Assembly: GCA_902624315.1 (NCBI GenBank)
Contig: CACNXC010000002.1
Span: 124,001 to 188,000, forward strand
DNA from: an uncultured Pelagibacteraceae bacterium
GTDB lineage: Bacteria; Pseudomonadota; Alphaproteobacteria; Pelagibacterales; Pelagibacteraceae
Length of the DNA: 64,000 nucleotides
Direction: 5' to 3'
Shown: positions 40,159 through 48,696 of the stretch, piece after piece
Layout of the letters: each line of letters begins with the position of its first letter
How positions within the stretch are numbered: the first letter of the stretch is position 1
Made by a program: the position numbers and the translations under genes
Notes under the pieces: model-generated
The model's database searches: none
Told to the model about the DNA's origin: nothing
The model's input: the letters and a program-made list of their open reading frames with translations, nothing else

Positions 40159-42099
40159 ATGAATAAAATTCTATCGCAGGCCCTGAAGAAAGCTGTCTCT
40201 GAATATAGCCCACAAGTTAAAGAAGTAGAAAAAAATAACAGACCAGATCTTTTTTCACTTAATAATGAAACTGAACTTTTTCAAAATGATAAAGGCATCA
40301 TAATTAAAATAGATCGTTCTCGAGACGCTAATCTAACTGATTTTGGTAAAGCAACTTTAAAAGATAGATATCTTGGCCATAACGAGTCTTTCCAGGATTT
40401 ATTTGCAAGAGTTGCGAGCACATATGCTGATGATAATTTACACGCTCAAAGAATTTATAATTACATCAGCAATCTTTGGTTCATGCCCGCAACCCCGGTT
40501 TTGTCGAATGGTGGAACAAAAAGAGGATTACCCATTTCTTGTTTTTTAAACGAAGCCTCAGATAGTCTAGGCGGTATTTTAGATCTCTGGAGTGAGAATG
40601 TTTGGCTGGCTGCAAAGGGTGGGGGTATAGGAAGTTATTGGGGTAATTTAAGATCAATTGGTGAAAAGATTGGTAAAGTTGGAAAAACTTCTGGGATAAT
40701 TCCATTTATTAAAGTTATGGACTCTTTAACCATGGCAATCAGCCAAGGATCTTTAAGAAGAGGTTCAGCTGCTTGTTATCTTCCTATTGATCATCCTGAA
40801 ATAGAAGAGTTTATTGAAATGCGAAGACCGACTGGAGGTGATCCAAATAGGAAAGCTTTAAATCTACACCATGGAGTTTTGGTTTCAGATGCGTTCATGA
40901 GAGCTGTTGAAACTGATGATCAATGGGCTCTAAAAAGCCCAGCAGATGGATCAATACAACAAACTATATCTGCAAGAAATTTATGGATTAGATTGTTAAC
41001 TGCAAGAATTGAAACTGGAGAACCATATATAATTTATATAGATACTGTAAATAGACAAATTCCACAACACCATAAGCTTGCAAATCTAACTGTAAAAACT
41101 TCTAATTTATGTAGTGAAATAACTTTACCGACAGGAATTGATAAAGATGGAAATGACAGAACAGCTGTATGTTGTTTATCATCTCTTAATTTGGAAAAAT
41201 ATGATGAGTGGAAAGATGATACCAACATGATTAGTGATGTTATGAGATTTTTAGATAATGTCTTATCAGATTTTATTAATAAAGCTCCTGAACAATTTAA
41301 AGATGCAAAATATTCTGCAGAAAGAGAAAGAAGTGTTGGCCTTGGAGTAATGGGTTTTCACTCATTTTTACAAAAACATAGAATCCCACTTGAGTCGGTA
41401 ATGGCTAAATCTTGGAACAAAAAAATATTTAAACAAATTGATGAACAAGTTAATAAGGCTTCAAAGGATTTAGCTGAAGAAAGAGGTGCTTGTCCAGATG
41501 CAGCAGAATATGGATTTAAAGAAAGATTTTCAAATAAAACAGCAATAGCGCCAACAGCTTCTATTTCAATTATATGTGGAGGAGCTTCTCCTGGTGTTGA
41601 ACCAATTGCAGCCAATAGTTATACGCATAAAACCTTATCAGGCTCATTTAATGTTAGAAATAGATATTTAGAGGAGATCTTAGAAAGTCACGGCAAAAAT
41701 GATGATGAAACTTGGTCAACAATAACAACTAATCAAGGATCAGTATCTCACTTAGATTTTTTAACTGATTTAGAAAAGGATGTTTTTAAAACTGCTTTTG
41801 AATTAAATCAAAAATGGATTATTGAACTGAGTGGGGATCGAACTCCATATATTTCACAAGCACAATCAGTTAATTTATTTTTACCCGCAGACGTACATAA
41901 AAGAGAATTACATAGAATTCATTTTGATGCATGGAAAAAAGGTTTAAAAAGCCTTTATTATTGCAGATCGAAATCAATTCAAAGAGCTGAAAATATCAAT
42001 AATGCTAAATCAACTGATATTACAGCCAATGTATATAAATCAAAAAATCAACAAACTAACGAACAACCAGAATATGAGGAGTGTTTATCATGTCAGTAA
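40159..42099 (+). CDS. nrdA: Class I ribonucleoside-diphosphate reductase, alpha subunit
   Basis: A 646-residue catalytic subunit. The active-site residues are Cys128 (PISCFLN), Asn316/Cys318/Glu320 in SNLCSEI, Cys338 in AVCCLSSLNL, and a C-terminal redox pair CLSC at 642-645. It reduces ribonucleoside diphosphates using the radical made by NrdB. The chain lacks the roughly 90-residue N-terminal ATP-cone of the E. coli type (761 residues), so it should have no overall-activity site; the short N-terminus goes directly into the LTDFGKATLKDRYL region. Paired NrdR-like boxes precede the gene. nrdB follows with a 10-nt overlap. Confidence 0.95.
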   Translation: MNKILSQALKKAVSEYSPQVKEVEKNNRPDLFSLNNETELFQNDKGIIIKIDRSRDANLTDFGKATLKDRYLGHNESFQDLFARVASTYADDNLHAQRIYNYISNLWFMPATPVLSNGGTKRGLPISCFLNEASDSLGGILDLWSENVWLAAKGGGIGSYWGNLRSIGEKIGKVGKTSGIIPFIKVMDSLTMAISQGSLRRGSAACYLPIDHPEIEEFIEMRRPTGGDPNRKALNLHHGVLVSDAFMRAVETDDQWALKSPADGSIQQTISARNLWIRLLTARIETGEPYIIYIDTVNRQIPQHHKLANLTVKTSNLCSEITLPTGIDKDGNDRTAVCCLSSLNLEKYDEWKDDTNMISDVMRFLDNVLSDFINKAPEQFKDAKYSAERERSVGLGVMGFHSFLQKHRIPLESVMAKSWNKKIFKQIDEQVNKASKDLAEERGACPDAAEYGFKERFSNKTAIAPTASISIICGGASPGVEPIAANSYTHKTLSGSFNVRNRYLEEILESHGKNDDETWSTITTNQGSVSHLDFLTDLEKDVFKTAFELNQKWIIELSGDRTPYISQAQSVNLFLPADVHKRELHRIHFDAWKKGLKSLYYCRSKSIQRAENINNAKSTDITANVYKSKNQQTNEQPEYEECLSCQ

Positions 42100-43106
42100 C
42101 AGATAAAATTAAGACAGAAAAGAAAGAAATAATTCAACCTAAAAAAATGGGATTATTAGTGGAGAATCCTGTTTATAAACCATTTAGATATCCTTGGTGC
42201 TATGATGCGTGGTTAACTCAACAAAGAATACACTGGCTACCAGAAGAGGTCCCACTGGGAGACGATGTAAGAGATTGGCAAAAAAACCTATCTCAGCCAG
42301 AAAAAAATTTGGTAACACAAATTTTTAGATTTTTTACTCAAGCAGATGTTGAAGTAAATAATTGTTATTTAAGACATTACACAACTGTTTTTAAGCCAAC
42401 AGAAGTTTTAATGATGATGACAGCTTTTGCTGCAATGGAAACAGTACATGTTGCGGCTTACTCTCATTTACTTGATACAATTGGAATGCCTGAGTCCGAA
42501 TATTCAGCTTTTATGAAGTATAAAGAAATGAAAGATAAATACGATTACATGCAAGGATTTAATGTAAACTCAAAAGAAGATATTGCCAAAACTGTTGCAG
42601 TGTTTAGTGCCTTTACAGAAGGCTTACAACTTTTTGCAAGTTTTGCAATTCTTTTAAACTTTCCGAGACATAATAAATTAAAAGGAATGGGTCAGATAGT
42701 AACCTGGTCAGTCAGAGATGAAACTCTTCATTGTAATTCTATGATAAGAATTTTTAAAGAGTTTATAAAAGAAAACCCAGAAATCTGGACACCAAAATTA
42801 AAAAAAGAACTTTATGAAGCATGCAGAACAATTATTTCTCATGAGGATGCTTTTATTGACCTAGCTTTTGAGATGGGTCCAATGGAAGGCTTAACTGCAC
42901 AAGAAGTTAAAGACTACATCAGATTTATTGGAAATAGAAGATTAGTTCAACTTGGTCTTGAACCTATCTATGATGTAGAAAAAAATCCTCTAGGATGGCT
43001 TGATACTATGTTAAATGCTGTTGAGCATATGAACTTTTTTGAAGGTCGTGCAACAGAATATTCTAAAGCATCTACTCAAGGTACTTGGGTTGAAGCATTT
43101 AGTTAA
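42090..43106 (+). CDS. nrdB: Class I ribonucleoside-diphosphate reductase, beta subunit
   Basis: I chose the ATG at 42090 (MSVTDKIK, 338 residues), which sits 8-9 nt after a clean GAGGAG; the GTG at 42081 does not fit that site. The diiron/tyrosyl-radical centre is visible: an acidic ligand in FFTQADVEVNN, E..H in METVHVAAYSH with the radical tyrosine four residues after the histidine, FTEGLQLFASF and RDETLHCNSM for the remaining Glu and His ligands. It provides the radical to NrdA. Since the tyrosine is present, it is of the class Ia-like type rather than the tyrosine-lacking class Ic. Confidence 0.95.
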   Translation: MSVTDKIKTEKKEIIQPKKMGLLVENPVYKPFRYPWCYDAWLTQQRIHWLPEEVPLGDDVRDWQKNLSQPEKNLVTQIFRFFTQADVEVNNCYLRHYTTVFKPTEVLMMMTAFAAMETVHVAAYSHLLDTIGMPESEYSAFMKYKEMKDKYDYMQGFNVNSKEDIAKTVAVFSAFTEGLQLFASFAILLNFPRHNKLKGMGQIVTWSVRDETLHCNSMIRIFKEFIKENPEIWTPKLKKELYEACRTIISHEDAFIDLAFEMGPMEGLTAQEVKDYIRFIGNRRLVQLGLEPIYDVEKNPLGWLDTMLNAVEHMNFFEGRATEYSKASTQGTWVEAFS

Positions 43107-43111
43107 TTCAA

Positions 43112-43738
43112 TTGAAATATAAAAAATATTTTAGAAAAACAAGTCTTAAGCAAAATGGTGTAGGTGAGTTTTTTCTTGATGATGTAAAAGCAAAAAGTCC
43201 TAAAATTTTTTTAGAGGTTGGAGTTTTTCATGGTGTTACAGCGAGAAATATTTGTGAATTGTTATATACATTACACAAAGATGATTTCAAATATATTGGT
43301 TTAGATTTATTTGAAATAAATGATGAAAATAAATCTGAGGTAATACCCAATACATCTTTTTCTAACCCATTTAAAAAGATTTACTTTAACTATATTAAAA
43401 AACAAAATCCATATAGCAAAGAAGCAGTGGAAGATCTTTTAAAAAAGTTTAAAAATAATATTACGTTAATTAAAGGTAATTCAAATTTAATCTTAAAAAA
43501 AATTGACATGTCAAAAGTTGACTATGTATTTTTAGATGGAGGACATTCTTATCAGACAGTTAAAAATGACTTAGAGTGCTGTTTAGAAGTTGTTCAAAAT
43601 AATGGAACAATAATGTGTGATGATTATAATTTTGGTCATTTACCAGATGTAAAAAAAGCAATAGATGAATTTGTTAAAAACAATAAATTAAAATATGAAA
43701 TATTATTCGATGGTAGATTTGCAAAAATTCAAAAGTAA
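43112..43738 (+). CDS. Class I SAM-dependent methyltransferase (Methyltransf_24 type)
   Basis: A 208-residue protein starting at a TTG 5 nt after nrdB. Motif I is KIFLEVGVFHGVTARNI, strand 2 ends YIGLDLFEIN, and VDYVFLDGGHSYQTVKNDL followed by NGTIMCDDYNFG gives the (I/L)DG.H.Y signature. This is the same group as the methyltransferase at 10532-11209. The acceptor is unknown; such enzymes often act on glycans. Being directly behind nrdAB is probably chance co-transcription. Its stop abuts the convergent prpC stop with no gap. Confidence 0.72.
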   Translation: MKYKKYFRKTSLKQNGVGEFFLDDVKAKSPKIFLEVGVFHGVTARNICELLYTLHKDDFKYIGLDLFEINDENKSEVIPNTSFSNPFKKIYFNYIKKQNPYSKEAVEDLLKKFKNNITLIKGNSNLILKKIDMSKVDYVFLDGGHSYQTVKNDLECCLEVVQNNGTIMCDDYNFGHLPDVKKAIDEFVKNNKLKYEILFDGRFAKIQK

Positions 43739-44863
43739 CTATCTTTGGTTTAGTTGAACAACTTTTCTATGTTGATTTCCTTTATAACTTGCTAGTGGCC
43801 TAATTAATTTATTAGCAGCATGTTGTTCCATTATATGAGCTGACCATCCTGTAATTCTTGAGACAACAAATATTGGTGTAAAAAAGTCTGTATCAAAACC
43901 CATTAAATGGTATGTTGGTCCAGTCGGGTAGTCAACGTTTGGATAAATATTTTTTCTTTCAATCATTACCTTCTCAACAATATCGTAAATTTTTTCAAAT
44001 TTTTTGTCTTTTTTAATTTTAGCTACCTTTGCAAAATATTTTCTCATAGTTGGAACTCTAGAGTCTCCAGATTTATAAACTCTATGACCAAAGCCCATCA
44101 CTACTTCTTTTTTATCTAGAGCATTATTAATCCATTTAAGAGCATTTTTTGGACTTTTTATTTTATTCATCATATGCATAACTTCCTCATTAGCACCGCC
44201 ATGAAGAGGACCTTTTAGACTTGCTATTGCACCAGTTATAGCACCATGAATATCTGACAGGCTACTAGTGATGGTTCTTGCAGTAAAAGTTGATACATTA
44301 AAACTATGTTCTGCGTATAAAATTAGAGAAACATCAAAAGCTTTTACAATTTCTTTTTGAGGCACTTTACCAAAACACATGTAAAAAAAGTTTTCTGCTA
44401 TATTTAAATCTTTTTTAGGTTTAATAATCTTTTTTCCTTTTCTTATTCTATAAAATGCAGCAAGTGCTGTTGGGGTTTTGGCTAAAATTCTTATTGCCTT
44501 TCTCATATTTGCTTCTTGGGAAGAGTCTGTAGTCTCTTTATCCTCAAGTCCCATTATACTTACAGCAGTCCTAGCAACATCCATCGGATGTGATTTTTTT
44601 GGCATTTTTTTAATTATTGAATAAAGATCATTTGATAAATCCCTATTATTTTTTTCTTCTTTTTCAAATTTTCTAAGTTGTATTGTATTTGGTAAATCTT
44701 TATTTAAAATTAAATAAGCAACTTCTTCAAATCTACAATATTCACACAAATCTTGTGCTGCATACCCTCTGTATGTTAAAGAGTTAATTTCAGGCATAAC
44801 TTTAGAAACTTCCGTTTCGTCAACCACTATACCTAATAAACCTTTTTTAATATCGTCACTCAT
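43739..44863 (-). CDS. prpC: 2-methylcitrate synthase (citrate synthase family)
   Basis: A 374-residue citrate-synthase-fold enzyme with catalytic histidines in SSLSDIHGAITGAIASLKGPLHGGANEEVM and GFGHRVYKSGDSRVPTM, and an aspartate near the C-terminal FDTDFFTPIF. The length and the neighbourhood prpD-prpB-prpC make 2-methylcitrate synthase the natural call: it condenses propionyl-CoA and oxaloacetate. It could also make citrate. It is the last gene of the operon and its start shares bases with the prpB stop. The N-terminus (GLLGIVVDETEVSKVMPEINSLTYRGY) is typical of PrpC-type rather than hexameric GltA enzymes. Confidence 0.88.
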   Translation of the reverse strand: MSDDIKKGLLGIVVDETEVSKVMPEINSLTYRGYAAQDLCEYCRFEEVAYLILNKDLPNTIQLRKFEKEEKNNRDLSNDLYSIIKKMPKKSHPMDVARTAVSIMGLEDKETTDSSQEANMRKAIRILAKTPTALAAFYRIRKGKKIIKPKKDLNIAENFFYMCFGKVPQKEIVKAFDVSLILYAEHSFNVSTFTARTITSSLSDIHGAITGAIASLKGPLHGGANEEVMHMMNKIKSPKNALKWINNALDKKEVVMGFGHRVYKSGDSRVPTMRKYFAKVAKIKKDKKFEKIYDIVEKVMIERKNIYPNVDYPTGPTYHLMGFDTDFFTPIFVVSRITGWSAHIMEQHAANKLIRPLASYKGNQHRKVVQLNQR

Positions 44864-45759
44864 TATTCATGTCCCTCGGTACTAAAATTATAAATTTTTT
44901 CATCTAAACTATTGTATTTTTCGTAATCAACAAGTTCATACAATCTTTTTCTAGTTTGCATTTTATCTATTATGTTATTTTGATGTCCATTTGCATAAAT
45001 GTCTCGTAATCCATCTTCTACATTTTTCATAGCTAGTCTCTGTGTAGTTACTGGATAAATTACAATATTGTAGCCAAATTTTTCCAATTCTTTATAATTA
45101 AATAATTTAGATTTTCCAAATTCAGTCATATTGGCTAATAAGTAACAAGATAATTCTTTTCTAACTTTTTCAAATTCTTTTTCATCTTGTAAAGCTTCTG
45201 GAAAAACTATTTCTGCTCCAGCATCAATGTATGCCTTACATCTTTCTATCATTTTGTCTATCCCTTCAACACTTTTTGCATCAGATCTAGCTATGATTTT
45301 AAAATTTTTATCTTTTTTTGCTGACACACAATCCTTAATTTTTTTCACCATAGCATCAGTTGATATCAATTCTTTATTATCAAGATGCCCACATCTTTTT
45401 CTTTCAATTTGGTCCTCCAAATGAACCGCTGCAACCCCAAAATCTTCAAAAGTTTCAATTGTTTCTATACAAGATTTAAAACCAGTATCAATATCAACAA
45501 TAGTTGGAAGATTAGTCACTCTCGAAATTAGATAAGATCGTGTGCTTACATCTTGTAAAGTCGTCAATCCAATATCAGGAAACCCCAAATCATTTGCCAT
45601 GACTCCACCAGAAACATAAACTGCATCATACCCAATTTCCTCAATTAACTTTGCAGTTAAAGGGTTGTATGCACCAGGCACTCTTAAAATCTTGCCAGAT
45701 TTTAATTTATCAACAAAGTCCTTTCTTTTTTGGACCGGTTCTTTTTCTATAAAATGCAT
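44863..45759 (-). CDS. prpB: 2-methylisocitrate lyase
   Basis: A 298-residue member of the isocitrate lyase/PEP mutase family. LRVPGAYNPLTAKLIEEIGYDAVYVSGGV, the metal-binding PTIVDIDTGF and the catalytic-loop cysteine in IERKRCGHLDNKELI (the KKCGH equivalent) are in place. It splits 2-methylisocitrate to pyruvate and succinate. It lies between prpD and prpC with one-base junctions on both sides, so the three are co-transcribed and coupled. No prpE (propionyl-CoA synthetase) or prpR regulator is adjacent. Confidence 0.9.
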   Translation of the reverse strand: MHFIEKEPVQKRKDFVDKLKSGKILRVPGAYNPLTAKLIEEIGYDAVYVSGGVMANDLGFPDIGLTTLQDVSTRSYLISRVTNLPTIVDIDTGFKSCIETIETFEDFGVAAVHLEDQIERKRCGHLDNKELISTDAMVKKIKDCVSAKKDKNFKIIARSDAKSVEGIDKMIERCKAYIDAGAEIVFPEALQDEKEFEKVRKELSCYLLANMTEFGKSKLFNYKELEKFGYNIVIYPVTTQRLAMKNVEDGLRDIYANGHQNNIIDKMQTRKRLYELVDYEKYNSLDEKIYNFSTEGHE

Positions 45760-47261
45760 TAAAAAATACCCTTTTTAAAATTTCTTTTTAGTTTACTCTT
45801 TTTTACCTCAATATTTAACTTATCAAGTTGACCTGATTTTAATTTTTTTAAATTTTGTACAGCCTTTAAAAATCTATCACTTTCTTTTTTTTCCAAGATA
45901 TTTTCAGTTAAAGTTAAAAATTTATTAATATAATTTTTTCTTTTGAAAGGACGTGAACCATAAGGATGTGCATCTGCTACACCTTGTTCCTGAGTAATTT
46001 TTTTACCATTATTAAGCGTTATTACTACTTTTGCACCAAATGCTTTTTTTTTTGGGTTTGGATCATGGTAATTTTTGGTCCATTTTTTATCTTCATGGGT
46101 TTTTATTGATCTCCAAATCTTAATTGTACTTTTCTTTTTTGCTCTAGCTTTTGTATAAGATTTTTCATGATGCCAAGTGCCATCTTCAAGTGCAACGGCA
46201 AATATATACATTATTGAGTGATCTAAAGTTTCTCTGCTTGCTTCAGGATCCATTTTTTGTGGATCGTTTGCACCTGTCCCGATTACATAATGAGTATGAT
46301 GACTTGTAAAAATATCTATTTTTTTTATCTGATTAAGATTTCTAACTTTCTTTTTAAGTTTTTTTGCTAAATCAATTAAAGCTTGAGATTGATACTCTGC
46401 AGAATACTCTTTAGTGTAAGTTTCTAGTATCGCTTTTTTTGTTTCACCTTTTTTTGGTAGTGGAACTTTATATAAAGCCTTCTTACCATCAAGAATTCTT
46501 GCTATCACGCTGTCTTCACCTTCATAAATTGGACTTGGCGCTCCTTCACCACGCATGACTCTATCAACAGCTTCTATAGCAAGTTTACCCGCATGAGCTG
46601 GAGCATACGCTTTCCAACTTGAAATTTCACCTTTTCTAGATTGTCTCGTGGAAATTGTTGTATGTAGTGCCTGCTGGACAGCTTGATAAATAGTTTCAGT
46701 TTTTAACCTTAACATTGAACCAATTCCAGCTGCTACACTTGGACCGAGATGTGCTATATGATCTACTTTATGTTTATGTAAACATATTCCTTTAACTAAA
46801 TTAACTTGGACTTCATAAGCAGTTATGATCCCTCTTAAAAGATCTAAACCACTTTTTTTATTTTGTTGGGCAACGCTTATTAGAGGAGGAATATTGTCTC
46901 CAGGATGACTATAGTCAGCAGCTAAAAAGGTATCATGGAAATCTAATTCTCTTACAGCAGTTCCATTAGACCATGCTGCCCATTCACAATCAAATTTTAA
47001 TTTACTATCAACACCGAATAATGTTGCACCATTTTTTCTTGAATGTTTTAGAGCCATCTCTCTAGATGAAATAACAGGTCTTCTGTTAAGTGATGCTATT
47101 GCAACTGATGCGTTGTCTATTATTCTATTTATTGACATTTCAATTGCATCTTCATTTAGCTTAGAATTATCACTTGCAATTTCTGCAATTTTCCAAGCAA
47201 GTTGATTTTTTTTTGGTAGGTGAATTTTAGATGGGTAAACTTTAATTTTATGAACTATCAA
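45759..47261 (-). CDS. prpD: 2-methylcitrate dehydratase (MmgE/PrpD family)
   Basis: A 500-residue PrpD protein starting at a TTG ([11 protein letters not shown]) that follows a good ribosome binding site (AGGAG, 5 nt upstream). Family stretches include [32 protein letters not shown] near 93-125, [19 protein letters not shown] and [19 protein letters not shown]. It dehydrates 2-methylcitrate. It is the first gene of prpDBC, which together convert propionyl-CoA to pyruvate and succinate. In this lineage propionate units could come from DMSP, branched-chain amino acids or odd-chain lipids; the window does not say which. Confidence 0.92.
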   Translation of the reverse strand: MIVHKIKVYPSKIHLPKKNQLAWKIAEIASDNSKLNEDAIEMSINRIIDNASVAIASLNRRPVISSREMALKHSRKNGATLFGVDSKLKFDCEWAAWSNGTAVRELDFHDTFLAADYSHPGDNIPPLISVAQQNKKSGLDLLRGIITAYEVQVNLVKGICLHKHKVDHIAHLGPSVAAGIGSMLRLKTETIYQAVQQALHTTISTRQSRKGEISSWKAYAPAHAGKLAIEAVDRVMRGEGAPSPIYEGEDSVIARILDGKKALYKVPLPKKGETKKAILETYTKEYSAEYQSQALIDLAKKLKKKVRNLNQIKKIDIFTSHHTHYVIGTGANDPQKMDPEASRETLDHSIMYIFAVALEDGTWHHEKSYTKARAKKKSTIKIWRSIKTHEDKKWTKNYHDPNPKKKAFGAKVVITLNNGKKITQEQGVADAHPYGSRPFKRKNYINKFLTLTENILEKKESDRFLKAVQNLKKLKSGQLDKLNIEVKKSKLKRNFKKGIF

Positions 47262-47315
47262 AATAACTCCTAATTAACGTGATTGTTTTTAATAGTTAAA
47301 AAAAAATAATCAATA

Positions 47316-47999
47316 TTAAAGATATTTTGATACTATCTTTTCGATACCAACAAAGTCTTTTACTAAGTGATTATGGTAAATTTCATTAGTTTTTTTTTCA
47401 GTATATCCATCTTCCATTAAGATAACTGGTATCCCAGCATTTTTTGCTGCATTTGCATCAGTTTCACTATCTCCAATCATTAATGATTTTTTTATATCAC
47501 CCTGTAATATTTCAATTACTGATGTTAGGTGTCTAGGATCAGGCTTACAATAATCGAATGTATTATGTCCAGCAACGTATTCAAAAAAATCATAAATCCC
47601 AATTTTTTTTAAAAGATCGACGGCTAGGTAATCAGTTTTATTTGTACAAACAGCCATAGAAATATTATTTTTTTTTGACCATATTAGAAAATCTTTGACA
47701 CCATTTATTAGTGTACTTTCGTTAACAATGTTTTTTCCATAGAAGTCAGTAAAATCTTTTATCATTTCTTTTTTAATCTTTTCGTCTTGCACTTTTCCAA
47801 ACTCTTTTTTAGCTTGTCCCCAAATTGACCTTCCAAGCATTGCACCAGCACCTTGGCCTACAAGATTCCTTATTTCCTCAGTAGACTTTGTAGGGTAACC
47901 AAATTTTTTCATCACATGATTATGCGCACGCATTAAATCTGGAGCCGTATCAACTAAAGTTCCATCTAAATCAAAAAGAATTGTAAAATTTTGTAGCAT
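47316..47999 (-). CDS. HAD-family phosphatase, phosphoglycolate phosphatase-like
   Basis: A 227-residue HAD hydrolase. Motif I is ILFDLDGTLVDTAPDL (nucleophile Asp10, acid Asp12), the alpha-helical cap lies between about 17 and 90, motif II is AVCTNKT, and motif III/IV is KPDPRHL ... LMIGDSETDANAAKNAGIPVI. This is the Gph pattern: hydrolysis of 2-phosphoglycolate, produced during repair of oxidised DNA ends. Related HAD phosphatases with other substrates look the same, so the assignment is to the group. It stands alone between prpD and the divergent GlmU-like gene. Confidence 0.8.
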   Translation of the reverse strand: MLQNFTILFDLDGTLVDTAPDLMRAHNHVMKKFGYPTKSTEEIRNLVGQGAGAMLGRSIWGQAKKEFGKVQDEKIKKEMIKDFTDFYGKNIVNESTLINGVKDFLIWSKKNNISMAVCTNKTDYLAVDLLKKIGIYDFFEYVAGHNTFDYCKPDPRHLTSVIEILQGDIKKSLMIGDSETDANAAKNAGIPVILMEDGYTEKKTNEIYHNHLVKDFVGIEKIVSKYL

Positions 48000-48070
48000 A
48001 ATTAAAAGTTTTTTTAAGAAATATTATGTGAATTAAGAAACATGCATACTTAATATAAAGGATTTTATAA

Positions 48071-48694
48071 ATGAAACAATTAAATTTACAAAAGCTTCAA
48101 AATGCCCTTCGAAAAAAATTTTTAAAAGTTGGAGTAAAAATGATTGGTCCTGAAACAATTTTTTTTTCAAAAGATACTAGGATAGGTAGGAATGTTATTA
48201 TAGAACCCTACGTGGTAATTGGTCCAAAAGTGAAAATAGGAAATAATGTTATAATTAAATCTTTTTCACATTTAGAAAATTGTAAAATAGAAAATAAAGT
48301 TGATATTGGACCATATGCTAGAATAAGGCCAGGTGTGGTTTTAAAAAGTGGTTCAAAAATTGGAAATTTTGTTGAAATTAAAAAAAGTACTTTAGGTGTA
48401 AACTCAAAAGTAAACCATTTAACATATATTGGTGATAGTAATATTGGTAAATCAGTCAATATTGGTGCTGGAACAATTACATGTAATTATGATGGAGTAA
48501 AAAAAAGTAAAACCAAAATAAAAGACAATGTATTTATCGGTTCAAATTCATCATTAGTAGCACCACTAACAATTGAAGAGGGCAGTGTTGTTGGAGCTGG
48601 TTCAGTAATTACAAAAAATGTAAAAAAAAAATCATTAGCACTCACAAGAAGTTTACAAACTGAGATTAAAAACTATAAAAGAAAGTCTAAATAG
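48071..48694 (+). CDS. Stand-alone GlmU C-terminal (glucosamine-1-phosphate acetyltransferase) domain
   Basis: A 207-residue left-handed beta-helix protein equal to only the C-terminal half of Glm[24 protein letters not shown], the catalytic histidine at 116 in [11 protein letters not shown], and [13 protein letters not shown] are diagnostic of the GlmU acetyltransferase domain. The N-terminal uridylyltransferase domain (about 230 residues) is missing: the upstream 70 bp hold no such coding sequence and the first 25 residues are a short helix. Placed 2 nt before glmS, it would turn the GlmS-derived glucosamine phosphate (after GlmM) into the N-acetyl form. The uridylyl step must be done by another protein. 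Confidence 0.82.
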   Translation: MKQLNLQKLQNALRKKFLKVGVKMIGPETIFFSKDTRIGRNVIIEPYVVIGPKVKIGNNVIIKSFSHLENCKIENKVDIGPYARIRPGVVLKSGSKIGNFVEIKKSTLGVNSKVNHLTYIGDSNIGKSVNIGAGTITCNYDGVKKSKTKIKDNVFIGSNSSLVAPLTIEEGSVVGAGSVITKNVKKKSLALTRSLQTEIKNYKRKSK

Positions 48695-48696
48695 TT

